A DNA stretch of 64,000 nucleotides, taken from the NCBI GenBank assembly GCA_037951165.1, contig JBBDHG010000187.1, positions 3,611,501 to 3,675,500 of the forward strand. Reading direction: 5' to 3'. Below are positions 1-12,299 of the stretch, one piece after another. The translations under genes and the position numbers were made by a program. The notes under the pieces are model-generated. The model was not told the origin of the DNA and did no database searches. It saw only the letters and a program-made list of their open reading frames with translations. The DNA comes from Lophius americanus. Taxonomy: Eukaryota > Chordata > Actinopteri > Lophiiformes > Lophiidae. Within the stretch, counting starts at the first letter, position 1. Each line of letters starts with the position of its first letter.

Positions 1-155
1 GTGCCGGTACCAGGCCCGGATAAATGGGGAGGGTTGTGTCAGGATGGGTATGCAATATAAAACCTATGCTATGTCAATATGAGTAACAAGATGATCCGCT
101 GCGGCGACCCCTAAAGGGAAGAGCTGAAAGAAAAAGAAGAATTTGGAAATTATAT
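1..155 (+). mobile_element. 3' end of a fish RTE-type LINE (fragment)
   Basis: The opening sequence has the recognisable 3' tail of fish RTE/Rex3-like LINEs: GTGCCGGTACCAGGCCCGGA, then a GTCAGGATGGGTATGC segment, GATCCGCTGCGGCGACCCCT and an A-rich end with GAAAGAAAAAGAAGAA. The family match is from recall of the tail pattern. The element extends to the left of the window or is 5'-truncated. Confidence 0.7.
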
Positions 156-594
156 GTAGTTATTTATTATGTAAAACTACAGGTCAAAGATTAGATGTTA
201 GAAAACCAAGAGAGATGAACTCGTGGCGTCAGTGCAGTCCGTTCAGGGAATTCAACTCAGCAGGTGACTGATGTTCGCACAGTGCAAGAGTTATTGTTCC
301 CCGGGGGGGTGAACCACCCCAGGAAGTGTCGAGATCCACGGCCAACATATTCCATGAGGACCCAGAGCCAGCTGCCTCACACTCTTAGAGAGGAAAAACG
401 ATCCGAGGGGAAGCAAGCACTCCACACCCTACGGACATTCTTCACCTGCTGACAGACCCAGCATTCACCTGTGGGATCTTCATGTGTCCTTTGACAACTG
501 GTTTCATGTTCCCTTGTTTTACATTGTGCCAAATACTAAGTATGACCCTCCATTAGTTAGTTAGCTGAACACTAAGTAAGTTAGGTTACTTGTC
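156..594. other. Non-coding, nothing recognised
   Basis: No exon, RNA gene or known repeat was identified. A 62-codon frame at 264-452 is short and has no recognisable domain. Confidence 0.6.
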
Positions 595-895
595 AAGAAC
601 ATATTCATCATCTTCTTCTTTGTTCTTTTTAGAGGTGAGATGTTTCCTCATCAGTTCTACAACGTCCTCCCATAAACTTTAAAACACACTCTAGACCCGT
701 TGTCCGGTTTGTCCCCTAAGGCCACTGTAGACATGGCGGCCTCCATGGAAGAAGACCCAATCCCTCCCAAGATAAATAATTGCTTTTTCAAAAATTTTAT
801 TCAAGAAATTAATGGGAAAAAAAAGCTATGGATATAATATTTCACTATTCGAAGAGATACCCTAACATTTTACACACCGCACCTTTAATGTGTTG
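595..895 (+). repeat. Dispersed fish repeat with CATGGCGGCCTCC core
   Basis: The segment contains GTCCGGTTTGTCCCCTAAGG, CACTGTAGACATGGCGGCCT and an end reading TTTTACACACCGCACCTTTA. This matches a dispersed non-coding repeat common in percomorph genomes, probably a DNA-transposon derivative. Only one copy is seen in this window. The boundaries are approximate. Confidence 0.55.
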
Positions 896-2450
896 TATCG
901 TATATATTGTTTGTGCCAGCGTGACCTCAGAACCCAGAGTATTGAAGAAGATGTGTGAGCATCAGCTCCTCTGTCATCCACTCTGGTCGGTTAGAATTGG
1001 CAGGTTTAATGGTGTTGGTGGAGAAGAATATTCAGGACTACTACTAGCTCACATATGAAACCACTGCGGTTGAGAAACCTACATAACTTCTCATCTATCG
1101 CTCAAAGATGATGTATGACATCATATTTGTAATGCCCAATCAATCTATAAATGCTCTGCATGATTTGATTGTAAATGAGGTCTGTGGTTTTCCACAGACC
1201 AAGAGTTCCAATCCATTGTCCGTGGGGATTTGGGAGATTTTATGCCTCATGACACGGCCCTCTGCTCCGGCTCTCTTTCTGCACTTGAAGCTCTGTTGTT
1301 TGGATACTTGAGAAGCAGATGCAGAATGATACTTTCCAGAGCGGACGGAGCTGTCGACTGAATTCCTGCATAAGTAAGTCCTGCCTTTCTATTTACTTGT
1401 TTTGTCCAAAATCAATCAAAATTGAATGATATTTTTTTCTTCCTGTACCCGAAAGAAACACGATTGTGGCGCATTTTTGCGTGCGAGTGTGTTTGTGTGT
1501 TTGTATTCAACATGCCGCTGTCATCACTTCAGGGACGGATGCAATCTTCCTTCCTGCTTTGTCAGCACTTTCCTCCCACTGGAGGGGAAACTAGTGGAAA
1601 TGTGTCATAATACTAATTGGATATATCTCAGATCGATTGGCTAGCGAAGGATTATTCACTCTGCATCGATGATTCTCATCATTATTTTACAGGATTCCTA
1701 TGTTATCAAAGGGCGCTCAATGAAGGTTACGACACATTTGCTTTGAAGGATCCTTGAGGTCGGGATAAGTGATTAGATGTATTAAATAATCGCAGGGCTA
1801 AACCCACTGAAATGTAACTTGTTAAAACAACCGTCACAAACACAGCCCTGCAGAAAGAACAACTTGCACTTACACGCTGATTTAGCAGCAGTATGAAGAA
1901 ATGACGATGAGCAGAACACCATCCAGTCACCCACAGACTGAACATGAGTTAGCAAGCATTTGAGCTCCAGCGCTTTGATTTGGATTATATATTCTCCGGT
2001 TCTGTGCTGGGGATGGAGCAGAATATTTGTTTTTATAGCGGGAGTCGGATTGGAGAAGGGAAAACCAAACACAAATCCTAAGTGAGGAAGTCTTAAGAAG
2101 CAAATGAAACATTCCAGCAGTGCAGAATGCGGTTGTTTAATTACACATTCTGATTTCATTGCACTTCCTTCACTAAATGTCCTGAGATGTTTGGCACCAG
2201 CGATGATTGATTTCCCTGAGCCGCGGCGCGCTTAGCTGCACCATGACTGTGTTTAAGAAGCACAAACATTGTGAAAGTGAGACAAATTCTGAACATACTT
2301 GTTGTTAGTCAACACGCACTGGAAGAACGCAACGTGATCAATCACACCATGCAACAGTGTTGGCCCGATGGTTTCGTTTCTGCACACGCAAAGCAAAATG
2401 ATGCTGGTTTGAAATCCAGTAAGTCTGATCGAGGCATTTCTGAGGACAAC
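896..2450. other. Non-coding, nothing recognised
   Basis: Several short frames occur (the longest is 125 codons on the minus strand, 1782-2159), but none shows a domain, splice logic or a family I know. The sequence is mixed, single-copy-looking intergenic DNA. Confidence 0.6.
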
Positions 2451-2474
2451 CTTCTTCTTCTTCTTCTTCTTCTA
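2451..2474. repeat. (TTC)n microsatellite
   Basis: Eight CTT/TTC units are interrupted only at the end by TCTACT. Read as protein this gives runs of Leu or Arg, which are spurious. Confidence 0.9.
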
Positions 2475-3160
2475 CTGTAAGGCCGGTTTCCTTCCACTTC
2501 AAAACTACTTACAGATATAAGGAATGCTCCTGCCATTAATCACTTACAAATTGTATTAAACTCAAGCACAATTACTGTATTTATTTGATTTTAAAAAGCA
2601 TGATATTTTGAGGCCCCCGGTGTTCCTTTGGGATTTGACGCAAATGCGTTCGTTTTCTCGTGGTCATTTTAAGCCAACACTGTTATAAATATGATCAGTC
2701 ACAGATTCCAGAGTTTATGAACGAATATATTTCAGAAGAGCCTGCATATTGTTCGTGTTTGTCAGAGGTTTAGTACTTTTGGCACTTGGTGTGGAAACAG
2801 AAACATTGTACAATATATTATTGTTCCCTGACCTATTGAATTCATTGATGCCAGACGGCAGAATTGAATAGGATGACATGTCCTCCTGACATCCCTCCAA
2901 ATATTATACAATTAATGCATCAGTATATCCTCCAGTCCTAAGGTAAATACAGAGAAGTGTGTATTAACTTTGGGTCTGACCTCTCAGTGTCACCATAAAA
3001 TTGTTTTCGAAAAAAAAAAAAAAAACTCAGAAAATAGGATTTGTAGAAAAGTCCTGATATTAAAAGGCACAGTTATAGTTTTATCTCCCCAACATTAAAA
3101 TAAACGGGGAATATAAACATTAAGTTAAACCTATGTTAAGCTTATAAACAACTAGGCGTA
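2475..3160. other. AT-rich non-coding stretch
   Basis: No gene or recognised repeat. It contains an A-tract of about 15 around 3011-3025. Confidence 0.6.
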
Positions 3161-3512
3161 CACTGTCGTCCCCCACAGCAAGGGAATATCCTCAATAAGC
3201 TCCAAATCCTATGTGTTTTAAAACGAAAACTTTCAAATAAAACGTGAAGTTATTTCATAGAAAGACAGTCTTTCAACACAAAGCTCCCTCTACTGAGTAA
3301 AATATGAGCTATTAGACTAAAACATGATAAATACACGATAGATCTCGAGTGGTTTTAAATGCACCGAATTTCAACCCATAGTGAGAAAATATGATTTCTA
3401 TATAAATATATATTTATAACACAAGGATCTAAGACAGTAGAAACGGTGGTTGCGGCAGATTCCATGACAATCCAATTATTTCCCAAACTTTTTGGGGTTA
3501 TAATGAATGAAC
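3161..3512 (-). repeat. RepA dispersed repeat, copy 1
   Basis: The right end appears as GTCGTCCCCCACAGCAAGGG at about 3165, and a module junction as GCTCCCTCTACTGAGTAAAA at about 3285. The left terminus near 3450-3510 carries GATTCCATGACAATCCAA and an AACTTTTTGGGGTTATAATG tip. Landmark order is reversed relative to the plus copies, so it lies on the minus strand. No coding capacity. Confidence 0.75.
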
Positions 3513-4139
3513 TTCTCTTCGTTCAATAAAAGTTACTGATCATTTGGATACTCAAAGCCCCCACCTTAAAGCCAGAGTCAAATGTATTGTCAATGACATA
3601 CTGACGTACAGTATTATCAAAATGAAGTTTCTTTCAGTCCCATGGGATGTGCAAGAAAGCTCCATGAATGAACAATACAACACAGATAAAAGCAGGGCCG
3701 CAGTATTTAAAAAAGAATAAAAGGATACTAGCCACTGGAGGTTCCGTGAAAAGAAAACAATGTACATTAAAAAAAGCAATACATATACAATATGTATATT
3801 GTTTATATATATATGAAACATAATGACAATATAGGGCAATTGTGGATTGGTCAAAATGCAATACAAACAAATAGCAGAATATTTGATGATTTAGATATAT
3901 GTTAAAAATCATCAACACACAGAAATAGACAGACATAGAAACATTCACATGACATCAATACTAATTACTCCTATAGAGCAACAACTTATCGATGCTCTAT
4001 GTGAGTACTAATGGACTGAATTATTGTTTGAATGTCCACTATATATTTACGAAAATACTTCCTGCACTCAATTTCAGCAGACAGCCTTAGACTCACACAT
4101 CAGCATTTCATTCAGGCTCTTTCCTGTGCTCACTGACAG
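3513..4139. other. AT-rich non-coding stretch
   Basis: No exon was found. Two overlapping 104-codon minus-strand frames (3552-3948) reflect AT-rich composition and have no known domain. Confidence 0.55.
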
Positions 4140-4140
4140 G

Positions 4141-4204
4141 TGCACACACACACACACACACACACACATACTCTCACACACACACACACAAACACACACA
4201 CACT
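4141..4204. repeat. (CA)n microsatellite, interrupted
   Basis: CA dinucleotides with TACTCT and AAAC interruptions. Open frames through it encode only His-Thr repeats. Confidence 0.95.
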
Positions 4205-5097
4205 AATACCAGAAGCAGGCTCAGCTGTTGCAGACAGGCCTAAAGTAGTAGCATGCCATTCAACACAGTCTGCAGGCCAGAAGATTCAGGAAGGTATTCT
4301 AATCTGCGGAATCACTCTTGGAATCGCTCTCCTCTGGGATCTTTGCACAGCTCAGCCACCAAACTCCATTCTGACCTGGCCTGTAGCTGGTCATTAATAA
4401 TCACAAATCCCCCGTCACTGAGGGGGATCCAAGGTCTATGCATGCGTAATGAAGAGGCTCAGGAACACCAGTGTAATGGCAACAATGTGTGGCTGAATGA
4501 GAGGAGGGGCTCAAAACCTGGAAAAAGGGTGAGGCCTGGAAGACCAGGACTATCTTGACTCCTCTGTGAGGGAAAAATGAAACCATGAAATGTCTTTGCT
4601 ACCCACGTCTCTAACATTAAATATCAATCCATCTTTCCAGATGGATTGATTCCGACAGCAGGGAGCAGAGACAGTCCAGTGTCAGGATAGCAAGAATCAC
4701 CAGTCCTGTAGACCCCTCCTCTCACAGCCGGGCACAGGTCCAACCACTCGGGCTATGCTTTGATCCTGGAGCAGATTACCCTATAAATGATTGTGATACA
4801 TCCTCATGCCATACCCCATCTTTGGCAGGTATGAGTGCCAACTACAGCATTTTATCCGTGAACACCTGTCATTGACTGAAAAGCGATAATGCCTGTTGCA
4901 GAGCGGATGGCAGCTGAAACACCAAACTTGGTAGGGTCTATTTTTAAGGAGGGAGTGACTGAGGATGTACAAGGAAAACTGAGATGTTCAGAGTGGGTAG
5001 GGACCACTTGACTACAATTAGAACGTTTATGAGGATATATTATTCTAGAGACTAATAGTTAGTGCTAGTATGGTGTCTGTACAGTTTGGATCCATTT
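4205..5097. other. Non-coding, nothing recognised
   Basis: Mixed-composition sequence without recognisable exons or repeats. Short frames of up to 101 codons overlap on both strands and look random. Confidence 0.55.
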
Positions 5098-5245
5098 AAG
5101 TATTTAGTCCATCCATCCATTAATTGTAACTGCTTAACCTCTGCTGGGTCACAAGGAGGCCGGAGCCTGTCTGATTTGATATTGACTAAGAGGCTGCCGC
5201 AAGAGACAGATCGCCGGTTCATCACACCGTCAGCACAAAGAGAGA
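5098..5245 (+). mobile_element. Degenerate fish LINE/SINE 3'-tail fragment (RepG)
   Basis: CCATCCATCCATTAATTGTA is followed by CTGCTTAACCTCTGCTGGGT and CACAAGGAGGCCGGAGCCTG. This is the common fish tail of the type 'cttatcc..gggtcacggggggctggagcc', in degenerate form. Related fragments occur at 6626-6722, 51058-51172 and 60355-60600. Confidence 0.65.
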
Positions 5246-5344
5246 CAAAAAAGCATTTAACAACTATTTTGCATGCTTTAAGGCAGTGGGAGGGAAATGG
5301 AGAACAGTTATGAACTCTATTTTTTGTGTTGTCTATCATAAAAG

Positions 5345-6075
5345 ACACCTAGTCAGGCACAATTCGGCTCCACTAGCCATTTATTTTTCCTGGCAGGAAC
5401 ACACAGTGTAAGTTCTCCACAGTCTCTTACAGCACAGCATATAACTAAATGTGAACCCGTCATGGACCACGGCAGACTGGCCCTAATAAATTCTTTAACA
5501 TAAAATATATAATATTAAAGCTTAAATAGAACAGTTACCTGGAAAAACACACTGGGTAAGCTCTCCACAGCCTCTTAAAGCACACCATATGTCATAATGT
5601 ACACTGAAACCTAATAAAATATACATGCAAGTAGCAATGCTGCTAGCTAGCTAGCTGCACTAGGGTTTGCTTCTAGCTAGCGTTAGCTTAGCAACATTAA
5701 GTAATAGGCTAACTGAAGAATTTAACGTTTACTTAACCAGCTCCACAGTATGAAACAACATTTATTATATATTAGAGAAGCATATCCAATCATTTCATGC
5801 AACTAAAAGACCGTTTGATTCATTAATTATGTCAGAAAAAGGCAGAAGCTAAGACACTAACCTACCTTATTGTGGGTAGGCTGGAGTGGTGGGGCGTTCA
5901 AGTGCACTGAATAAACTTGTTCGTTTCAGCATTTCACCATTTAAATATTAATACAATACAGCATGGGTAATAGCAAAACAACCACACAAAAAATAACTTA
6001 AATGAAATACAGTACAAACTTTACAACAGTGAGGGAGTCCATAGCGACAAGTGGAATCAGTAATCCTGTTACACA
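5345..6075 (+). repeat. RepB dispersed repeat, copy 1
   Basis: This block shares an ordered set of motifs with 31788-32420: a start in a GGCTCCAC..TTATTTT context, TCTCCACAGTCTCTTACAGC-like text, a GCTAGC-rich patch with AGCGTTAGCTTAGCA, CTCCACAGTATGAAACAACA, GAAAAAGGCAGAAGCTA, and a TTTCAGCATTTCACCATTTA tail. Spacing and order agree, so the two are copies of one family. It has no ORF. It may be an LTR or a non-autonomous DNA element; I cannot decide. Confidence 0.7.
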
Positions 6076-6625
6076 TGCAACCTTCAAGAACATACAAAAC
6101 TTCTTGTTGTGAAGCAATACTGCTAACCGGCCACCACCACGCTGCCCTGACTCATATAGTGTAAATTGAAAAAACATTGTCCAGAATCATATTCCAGCAT
6201 TCTGAGATGCTCATCTGACCACCCTGATGGTTTGTTGTGTATATTTCATTTTGTGAATGGGAAGAGTAGTTGACCCAAGCTTCATCATTTGCACCAAGCT
6301 CAAGTACAGTATCTGACTCACTTTTACTGTGGATACATTTTTACATTGAGGAAATCTTATCAAACTACAGCTTTCCACGTTTTTTATTATCAAGTTTACC
6401 CATGAAACATGAAAAGGTGAGGAGTCCATGACCCAGTTTCTCCTAACCCTGGAGAGGCGGGCAAAGAATGTTAAGATCAGATTGAAGCCAAGTGAAAGTT
6501 GTGCCAAAATTCCTGCTGAATGAAATGGGCCGAGTTTAAGTCCAGCATGTGGATCGGTTTCAGCGCAGGCATCAGAGATGTCATCATGTGTGCAATGTGC
6601 ATGTGCATGTCAACTCATCCTTCCA
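6076..6625. other. Non-coding, nothing recognised
   Basis: A 98-codon minus-strand frame (6211-6507) has no recognisable domain. No known repeat was identified. Confidence 0.55.
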
Positions 6626-6722
6626 TGATTTAATACCCATGCACTTATCCTGGTCAAGGTCACTAGAGGAGGCTGGATCCGCTCCCAGGAGAAATTAGGT
6701 GAGGGCCTGAATACACACAGAC
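6626..6722 (+). mobile_element. RepG LINE/SINE 3'-tail fragment
   Basis: GCACTTATCCTGGTCAAGGT, CACTAGAGGAGGCTGGATCC and GGTGAGGGCCTGAATACACA follow the known fish tail order (cttatcctgctcagggtcac, ggggctggagcc, gggcgagaggcgggg-tacacc). Confidence 0.65.
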
Positions 6723-7622
6723 TGAATCCTAATGCCCCCTACCCAGAAGACCTCTTGGACATCAGTTGTATTTATATTGTGACGTGTTCACCATTATTAT
6801 CCGTCATTTATAGCTATAGAATGAATTTTCTTTATCCCTAGAGCGTCTGCCTTTATGTGTTTCTGTGCATGATGTGGTAGAAAATTATTCTCAATCTATA
6901 TTGCAATGAATTTTAGATATTTGCAGTATATCAGTGAAACCTGCACCACAAGCAGACTCTCTGGAAGCCTGCTGCTATAGGCTATTTATGGAGTGGACAG
7001 TTATGGGTTGAGCAGCGCTCACAGGAATGCATCCAGAAAGTCCATGAGTCCGTTGGTCCGTAGGTGAAGTGGTGAATTCACATTCAGCACAGATCTTTTT
7101 GCAGGCTCTGCCTGACCTTGAATGAGTTTTCTTATCCCTCCCCTGACATACTGCTTTATTGAGCTGGAGAATTTTGCATGAATAAAGTATGAAATGAAAC
7201 CCTGAAAGGTTCACTTAGAAAGGTTAAAACCAGTTGTATTGCAGCTGTTTTTCTGAAAACTATGATCTCATTTTCATAATAATTGGTGATGGAAGTCTGT
7301 CAGGGATGCAACCCTGGTTACTGTGATTCCAGTAAGTGTTATGAAACCACCTGCTGCTGCCAGATATCCTACCCCCAACTGAAGCTTTGTGAACGTGTGC
7401 GCAGTTGTTATTCATCCATGCTGGTGTGCATGCATGTGCACTTGCTCGGGCTTTTTGTCTATGAATGTATCTGCATCCAGCTCATGCATTCCTCTTGGAT
7501 GCAGTCAGCACTTTGGAGGAGTCCTTGCTGCCTGGACCATTGAGTGTGTCAGGATGAAGAGGGAGAGAAGAGGGAAGAAAAGGGAAAATGAGTGAGGCTG
7601 GCTTTTAGGAGTTGATACTATG

Positions 7623-7623
<1 letters not shown>
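6723..7623. other. Non-coding, nothing recognised
   Basis: Short frames (up to 86 codons) occur without domains. No repeat landmarks were recognised. Confidence 0.55.

Positions 7624-7699
<76 letters not shown>
7624..7699. repeat. (CA)38 microsatellite
   Basis: Uninterrupted CA repeat of 76 nt, one of the longest perfect dinucleotide arrays here. Likely length-polymorphic. Confidence 0.97.
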
Positions 7700-7705
<6 letters not shown>

Positions 7706-8853
7706 TCCTGCAGATCTTTGCTGAGCCCTGAGGCAATTTCTTCCCATAGTTCATCCAGAAAACACATCCGAACTCTGGGCCAGTAGCTGTTTATCTATGA
7801 CACATGTACAGGTGTACACCCCCCACCGAGGACCCCCAGTTCTGAGCCCAGAGGATGTCACTTGGAGGACTTTTTCTAGCTCTTTCTCCATCCAGCGTTG
7901 GTCCGTGTCAGAAAGCCTCTGCCTGGGAGGCCTGATTACCCAGCGGCCCTGAGGTGGCGCAAGAAGCCTCGTTTGAACTCGGTGTCATTATGAAGGATTT
8001 TGTTATTTGTGCAGTATTTTGTTGTGAACCTGATTTTTACCAGCCATTGTTATTATCAGATGACCTAGAAAGATTCCATCCATTCTAAGAAACCAAAAAT
8101 GTCCATATATTAGCAGAAAAAACCCACATAACAATCACATCAGACCTTGTTATACTTCATTATAGTCTAAAAGTATAAATAACAAACACACGAAAAAAAT
8201 AAAAAATCTTCAATTTGAGATTAGAAAATTTGTTTGAGATCATAGAAGAATTGCTCATGAAATTTAAATTAAAATCCAACTCAGCTTGATATCACAAAGC
8301 ACGTCTGAAAGGATTTAATAAACATTATAATCAACAACATGAATATGAAATATTAATTATCAAAAACATTCACATCAACTAATTCTCTGGATTAAGATAA
8401 ATAACAATTATCTAAATATATAGTAATATAATTGACCGATGGATAAACAGAAGACACAATAAAACAGATTGTCCGCGATTGAAGGTGATCCATAAGAGGG
8501 GAGCTCGGTCAATTTAAGCCCCGCCTCCTTTAATCCATCAACTCCCACATGCTGGTAGTTCTGTCATACTTGGAGCAACACAATGCTGGTAAAAAGTGTA
8601 GCGTTAAATTTCCTGGTCATCCGTTTATCATCATTTATGCCTCATTATCTTTCACTCTAAACACTCTCTACCCAAAAATGAGCCTCTGATCTGCGTCCTC
8701 TCACTCTGGAGTGTTTGCCCGTGTTCACACAGTTCAGTGTAGCGGCGTAAACTCCTGAACCCAGCAGCATTAGCATAACGCTGGACACTCAGCACATCTG
8801 AAAAGTCAACAGTCATTTCTTTAACATAAACTGAACTTGTGAACTTTTGCCAT
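7700..8853. other. Non-coding, nothing recognised
   Basis: Includes an AT-rich part (8080-8470). No exons or family landmarks are seen. Confidence 0.55.
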
Positions 8854-8883
8854 CACACACACACACAAACACACACACGCACA

Positions 8884-8956
<73 letters not shown>

Positions 8957-9053
8957 ATAGCCTTCCTACTTGACTCTCAAACCAAAGAGTCTGACCACAG
9001 CACAGCAACAAATCCTCCCAGGGGGATTTGAGCTTCATGTGGCTCACAGGGAG

Positions 9054-9113
<60 letters not shown>

Positions 9114-9122
9114 CACACACAC
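8854..9122. repeat. Two (CA)n arrays separated by about 100 bp
   Basis: Arrays at 8854-8957 and 9056-9122, both CA on the plus strand, flank a unique spacer. The first is compound with AAAC, GCAC and CTCAC interruptions. Confidence 0.95.
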
Positions 9123-10648
9123 TAAAAATGATTCTGCTTCATGTTTTTTTTGTACAGCCCAGAGAGACGTGGTTTTACAACATCAGTCTGCAGTCATGCA
9201 TACCTCTACGATAAATTACATGAGCATGAAGATGAAGTCCAGCCTTCATCACACTGAGAAACTCTAACGGGACACGTCTGAAGTCAGATCCTCAAACTCC
9301 ATCCATATATTTTATCCTTTATACCTTTATCCTATACATTGATTACATTTGTTAGATCGTACCCTCATGCAGGAACCGTCGGACCTTGGACTGTAAAGCG
9401 GCGCTGGAAGAAGAATGGTGTCAAACTCTATATTGTGAATACTTAAAAGTGGAGGTTAATGTTTCTGGGGTTGATGTTCCCATGTTGCACATTACATCAC
9501 CTAATTATGTGAGTAAGCTATGTTGCGTGATCGCTAATGTGACAGCTTGATGACATTTCTGGAGCCAGAGCCAAGCGGCGTTGGGTGTGTCGGCCGGAGC
9601 GGGTCCAGGTCCAGGATAGAGAGACCTTAGCTGCCACGACTTCAACAATGTCAGCAGTACTAAAGTTGTTATTCATGCAGCAGAGGGGCTTCAGTGTATA
9701 GTTTCATTTTAAAATGAAGTTAAAGGCTTGAGCATCCAACCCAATAAAGAGCAGGAATCGGGTCGCTCAAACGGGCCATTTTTATATCGCCTGATTTAAG
9801 CCACAAAAATGTTTTATGGCGCTCATCTCGAAGCTGCTGTTATTTCAAAACAATCATTGTGACGAAAGGCAGACTCTGCGTCTTCGAAGCGTATTACCTA
9901 TAACTCTTCCATCTAAACCACCACCAATATACATTTACCCCCTAAGACTCCTTCGTCTTCGTCTTTTTCTCTTTAACTTCCATTTTCCCTCGCTGCACGC
10001 CAACCTTGTGTAAAGATTGCCACCATATGTTTCAGAGAGCTCCAGGGCCTCGAGCTCAGATACATGACTGGTCTCTGTGGGCCCGGTAACCTTGGCAACT
10101 CCCACCGCCCGGTACTTTACCTTTATATCAACATGGCACCGGGCCCACATCGCTCGGGGATCTCTGCTTAGTGTCTCCACACCTCATCCATCCACCTTCC
10201 TCCAGTCTGCTCTGATCCAAGTCTTCCTATCTCCACACATTCTCACCTGAAACCTACTCCCTCCATTTACACGCCCCTCCATCCCTCACAGTTACCAGAA
10301 AAGCCTGCAGAAAAAAAGAGAAGTTGATTCTGGTGAGTTGTCGACCTTATATGAAGGGGATCTGCACATGTTGGACCGCTGACCGTAAATGAGATAAAAC
10401 CATCCCGTCACAGGCTAGAGTTACAGACCACACGAGGGACACGACCAGCGCCGTCTGTTGGTTCTTATCACTAGTCACTCAATGACATCACAGACGTGAG
10501 ACCAGATTGTAGTGACGAACCGACCTAGAACCCGAACTGTTTCATGGTCCAGGTAAATCTCCTTAGAAAGGTGTTTTGACCCATCAGGAACCACATTTTA
10601 AATGCCGTGGAAAGTTCTATGAACAACATGAAGTCGCTAAAACATCAT
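9123..10648. other. Non-coding; one unexplained 81-codon minus frame
   Basis: No recognised repeat. The minus-strand frame 9935-10180 has mixed, non-repetitive amino-acid composition until a basic C-terminus (KRKRRRRR) encoded by a CTT/TCG-rich stretch. I cannot assign it, and there is no supporting splice or family evidence. Confidence 0.5.
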
Positions 10649-10860
10649 TATTTCTCCAAAGAGTCGGCGATATCATGGAATGATCCTCAAAAACACTTTC
10701 ATGGATTATTTTGAAATGATATACACACATAAACCTAAATGTGGGGAAGAACTGGGTTTATTATTAATGGTTATTATGATATTTAGAGTGTAACAATGAA
10801 TGTACAATGCAGGGGATTGGAGACTTTTTGGGGGTATACTCCTGCTGTGGGGGACGACAT
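10649..10860 (+). repeat. RepA copy 2 (internally deleted)
   Basis: The left terminus (GGCGATATCATGGAATGATC) and the right terminus (CAATGCAGGGGATTGGAGAC followed by TACTCCTGCTGTGGGGGACG) are both present. Nearly the whole internal module is missing, giving a length of about 210 bp. Confidence 0.75.
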
Positions 10861-10959
10861 TGTAGGCCTAGATTAAGTAGCTCGGTAGTGAGTTTTTACA
10901 GGGTACAGTTTCTCACCACTCACTTATATCTTTTACACGTCTTCTGTTTTCCTTTCCTA

Positions 10960-11079
10960 GTGGATTCTTGGTCATATTACCCTAAAAGAGTCACAAATTT
11001 AGAATTTAGTCCAAATCTGGTACACATGCATCAACCCGAGGAGATCTATCTTGTACATATCATATTTTACGTACTTTTA
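10960..11079 (+). repeat. RepA copy 3, left part (split by an insertion)
   Basis: Contains AATTTAGTCCAAATCTGGTA and GAGGAGATCTATCTTGTACA, the standard mid-module text of RepA. It stops abruptly where the inverted-repeat element at 11080 begins and resumes at 11630. Confidence 0.75.
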
Positions 11080-11629
11080 CAGTGGTACCTCCGTTTACGA
11101 GCTTAATTCGTTCCGAGACTTTGCTCGCAAACCCAAAAACTCGTAAACCGAAACGAATTTCCCCATTCAAACGAATGGAAATCCCATCAGTTTGTTCCAT
11201 ATCCCAAAACTATTCATATAAAAATCATTTTCCATGTTATTTTATACTGAGTAAAAGTGATTTTACTAACAAATAGTAATGATAAATGACATAAAAGCCG
11301 TCAGATTCTGGCTCACTCAACTTTGTCTTTGTATAACGCTAACTGAGAGCGAGCACGAGGGAGGCTGACCTGAGATCCATTTATTCTTCGCTCTTGTCAT
11401 GGGGCGCAGAAAGGAAGCCCGGGCTCGCTTCTTCGACTTGTTCACACAGGATGCTCCAATGAACCAAAGCAGAGCACTCGTATACCAAACAAGTTTCTTA
11501 AGAGATACAGGTACTCGCTCGTATCGGGAAAAAAAAAATGCTCGTAAATTTAATCACCGCTCGTAAAGCAAGGCATATTTTTAGAAAAATCTTTACTCGT
11601 AAATTAACTCGTGTACAGAGGTACCACTG
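11080..11629. mobile_element. pogo/Tigger-like TIR element inserted in RepA
   Basis: The left end reads CAGTGGTACCTCCGTTTACG and the right end is its inverted counterpart (minus: CAGTGGTACCTCTGTACACG). TA dinucleotides flank both ends, as expected for the Tc1/mariner superfamily. The subterminal region repeats CTCGTAAA/TTTACGAG words many times on both sides. It is 550 bp with no transposase, hence non-autonomous. The 'cagtggtacctc..tacgag' end type is known from Tigger/pogo-like MITEs; that assignment is from recall. Confidence 0.8.
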
Positions 11630-11865
11630 TACTCTCTTTTTTAAATGAAACACATCATTTTTGAGGAAATATACTCTTGCTGTCAGGGGGAATTTGGGAA
11701 AGACTGGTTAGATATTTGCGTCACCAGGGGGAGCTTTACCTCCAATGGATTTTGGGCCATAATTGTCCGATTCAGTTCGAATTTGGTGCAGATGAATACC
11801 CTCCAGCGTATCTATCGTGTATAAATCACATTTTACTCCAACGGTTCGTATATTAATAACTGGGG
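11630..11865 (+). repeat. RepA copy 3, right part
   Basis: Resumes with ATACTCTTGCTGTCAGGGGG, then a further module with CACCAGGGGGAGCTTTACCT, GGGCCATAATTGTCCGATTC and CACATTTTACTCCAACGGTT. The right terminus appears before another module, so copy 3 may be a composite of two elements. Confidence 0.7.
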
Positions 11866-12299
11866 GGAATTTCTTCTTTTGTTCTTTTCTTTTTTTTTTT
11901 TTTTAGAGAAAAACACTGTTGTGTTGGATTTCAGGCTTTTCAAGGATACAACCTTGCTGTCGGGACGTAGAGCTCGTACGCAGCTTGTTTCTTTGCCACT
12001 AAAAGAATGTTTCGATCCGTTCCACAGATGTAATTCCTTAACTATGTGTCCAGTATCATAAATTTTGAAATATTGTTATTTTTCTGTATATGAAAACCAC
12101 CAATGGTAAAGTGATATGTATTGTGGAATAAAAAATAAATAAAGTATTCTTCAATGAAACCATAATGTGTGAAAGTATGAATGTGTTATCAGCGAAATGT
12201 ACTTAAAATATCAAAGTCAAAGTACTCATTATACAGTAAAATGGTATTTCTGTGTTTCATATATTGACTCTTATTCCTGTAACGGATGTTAAAAGTGGA
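11866..12299. other. Non-coding, T-tract and AT-rich
   Basis: A T-tract of about 20 lies near 11885-11905. No gene is seen. Confidence 0.55.

Noticed and set aside
1782..2159. 125-codon minus frame
   Set aside because: Cys/Phe/Leu-rich mixed sequence without domain or neighbours; random.
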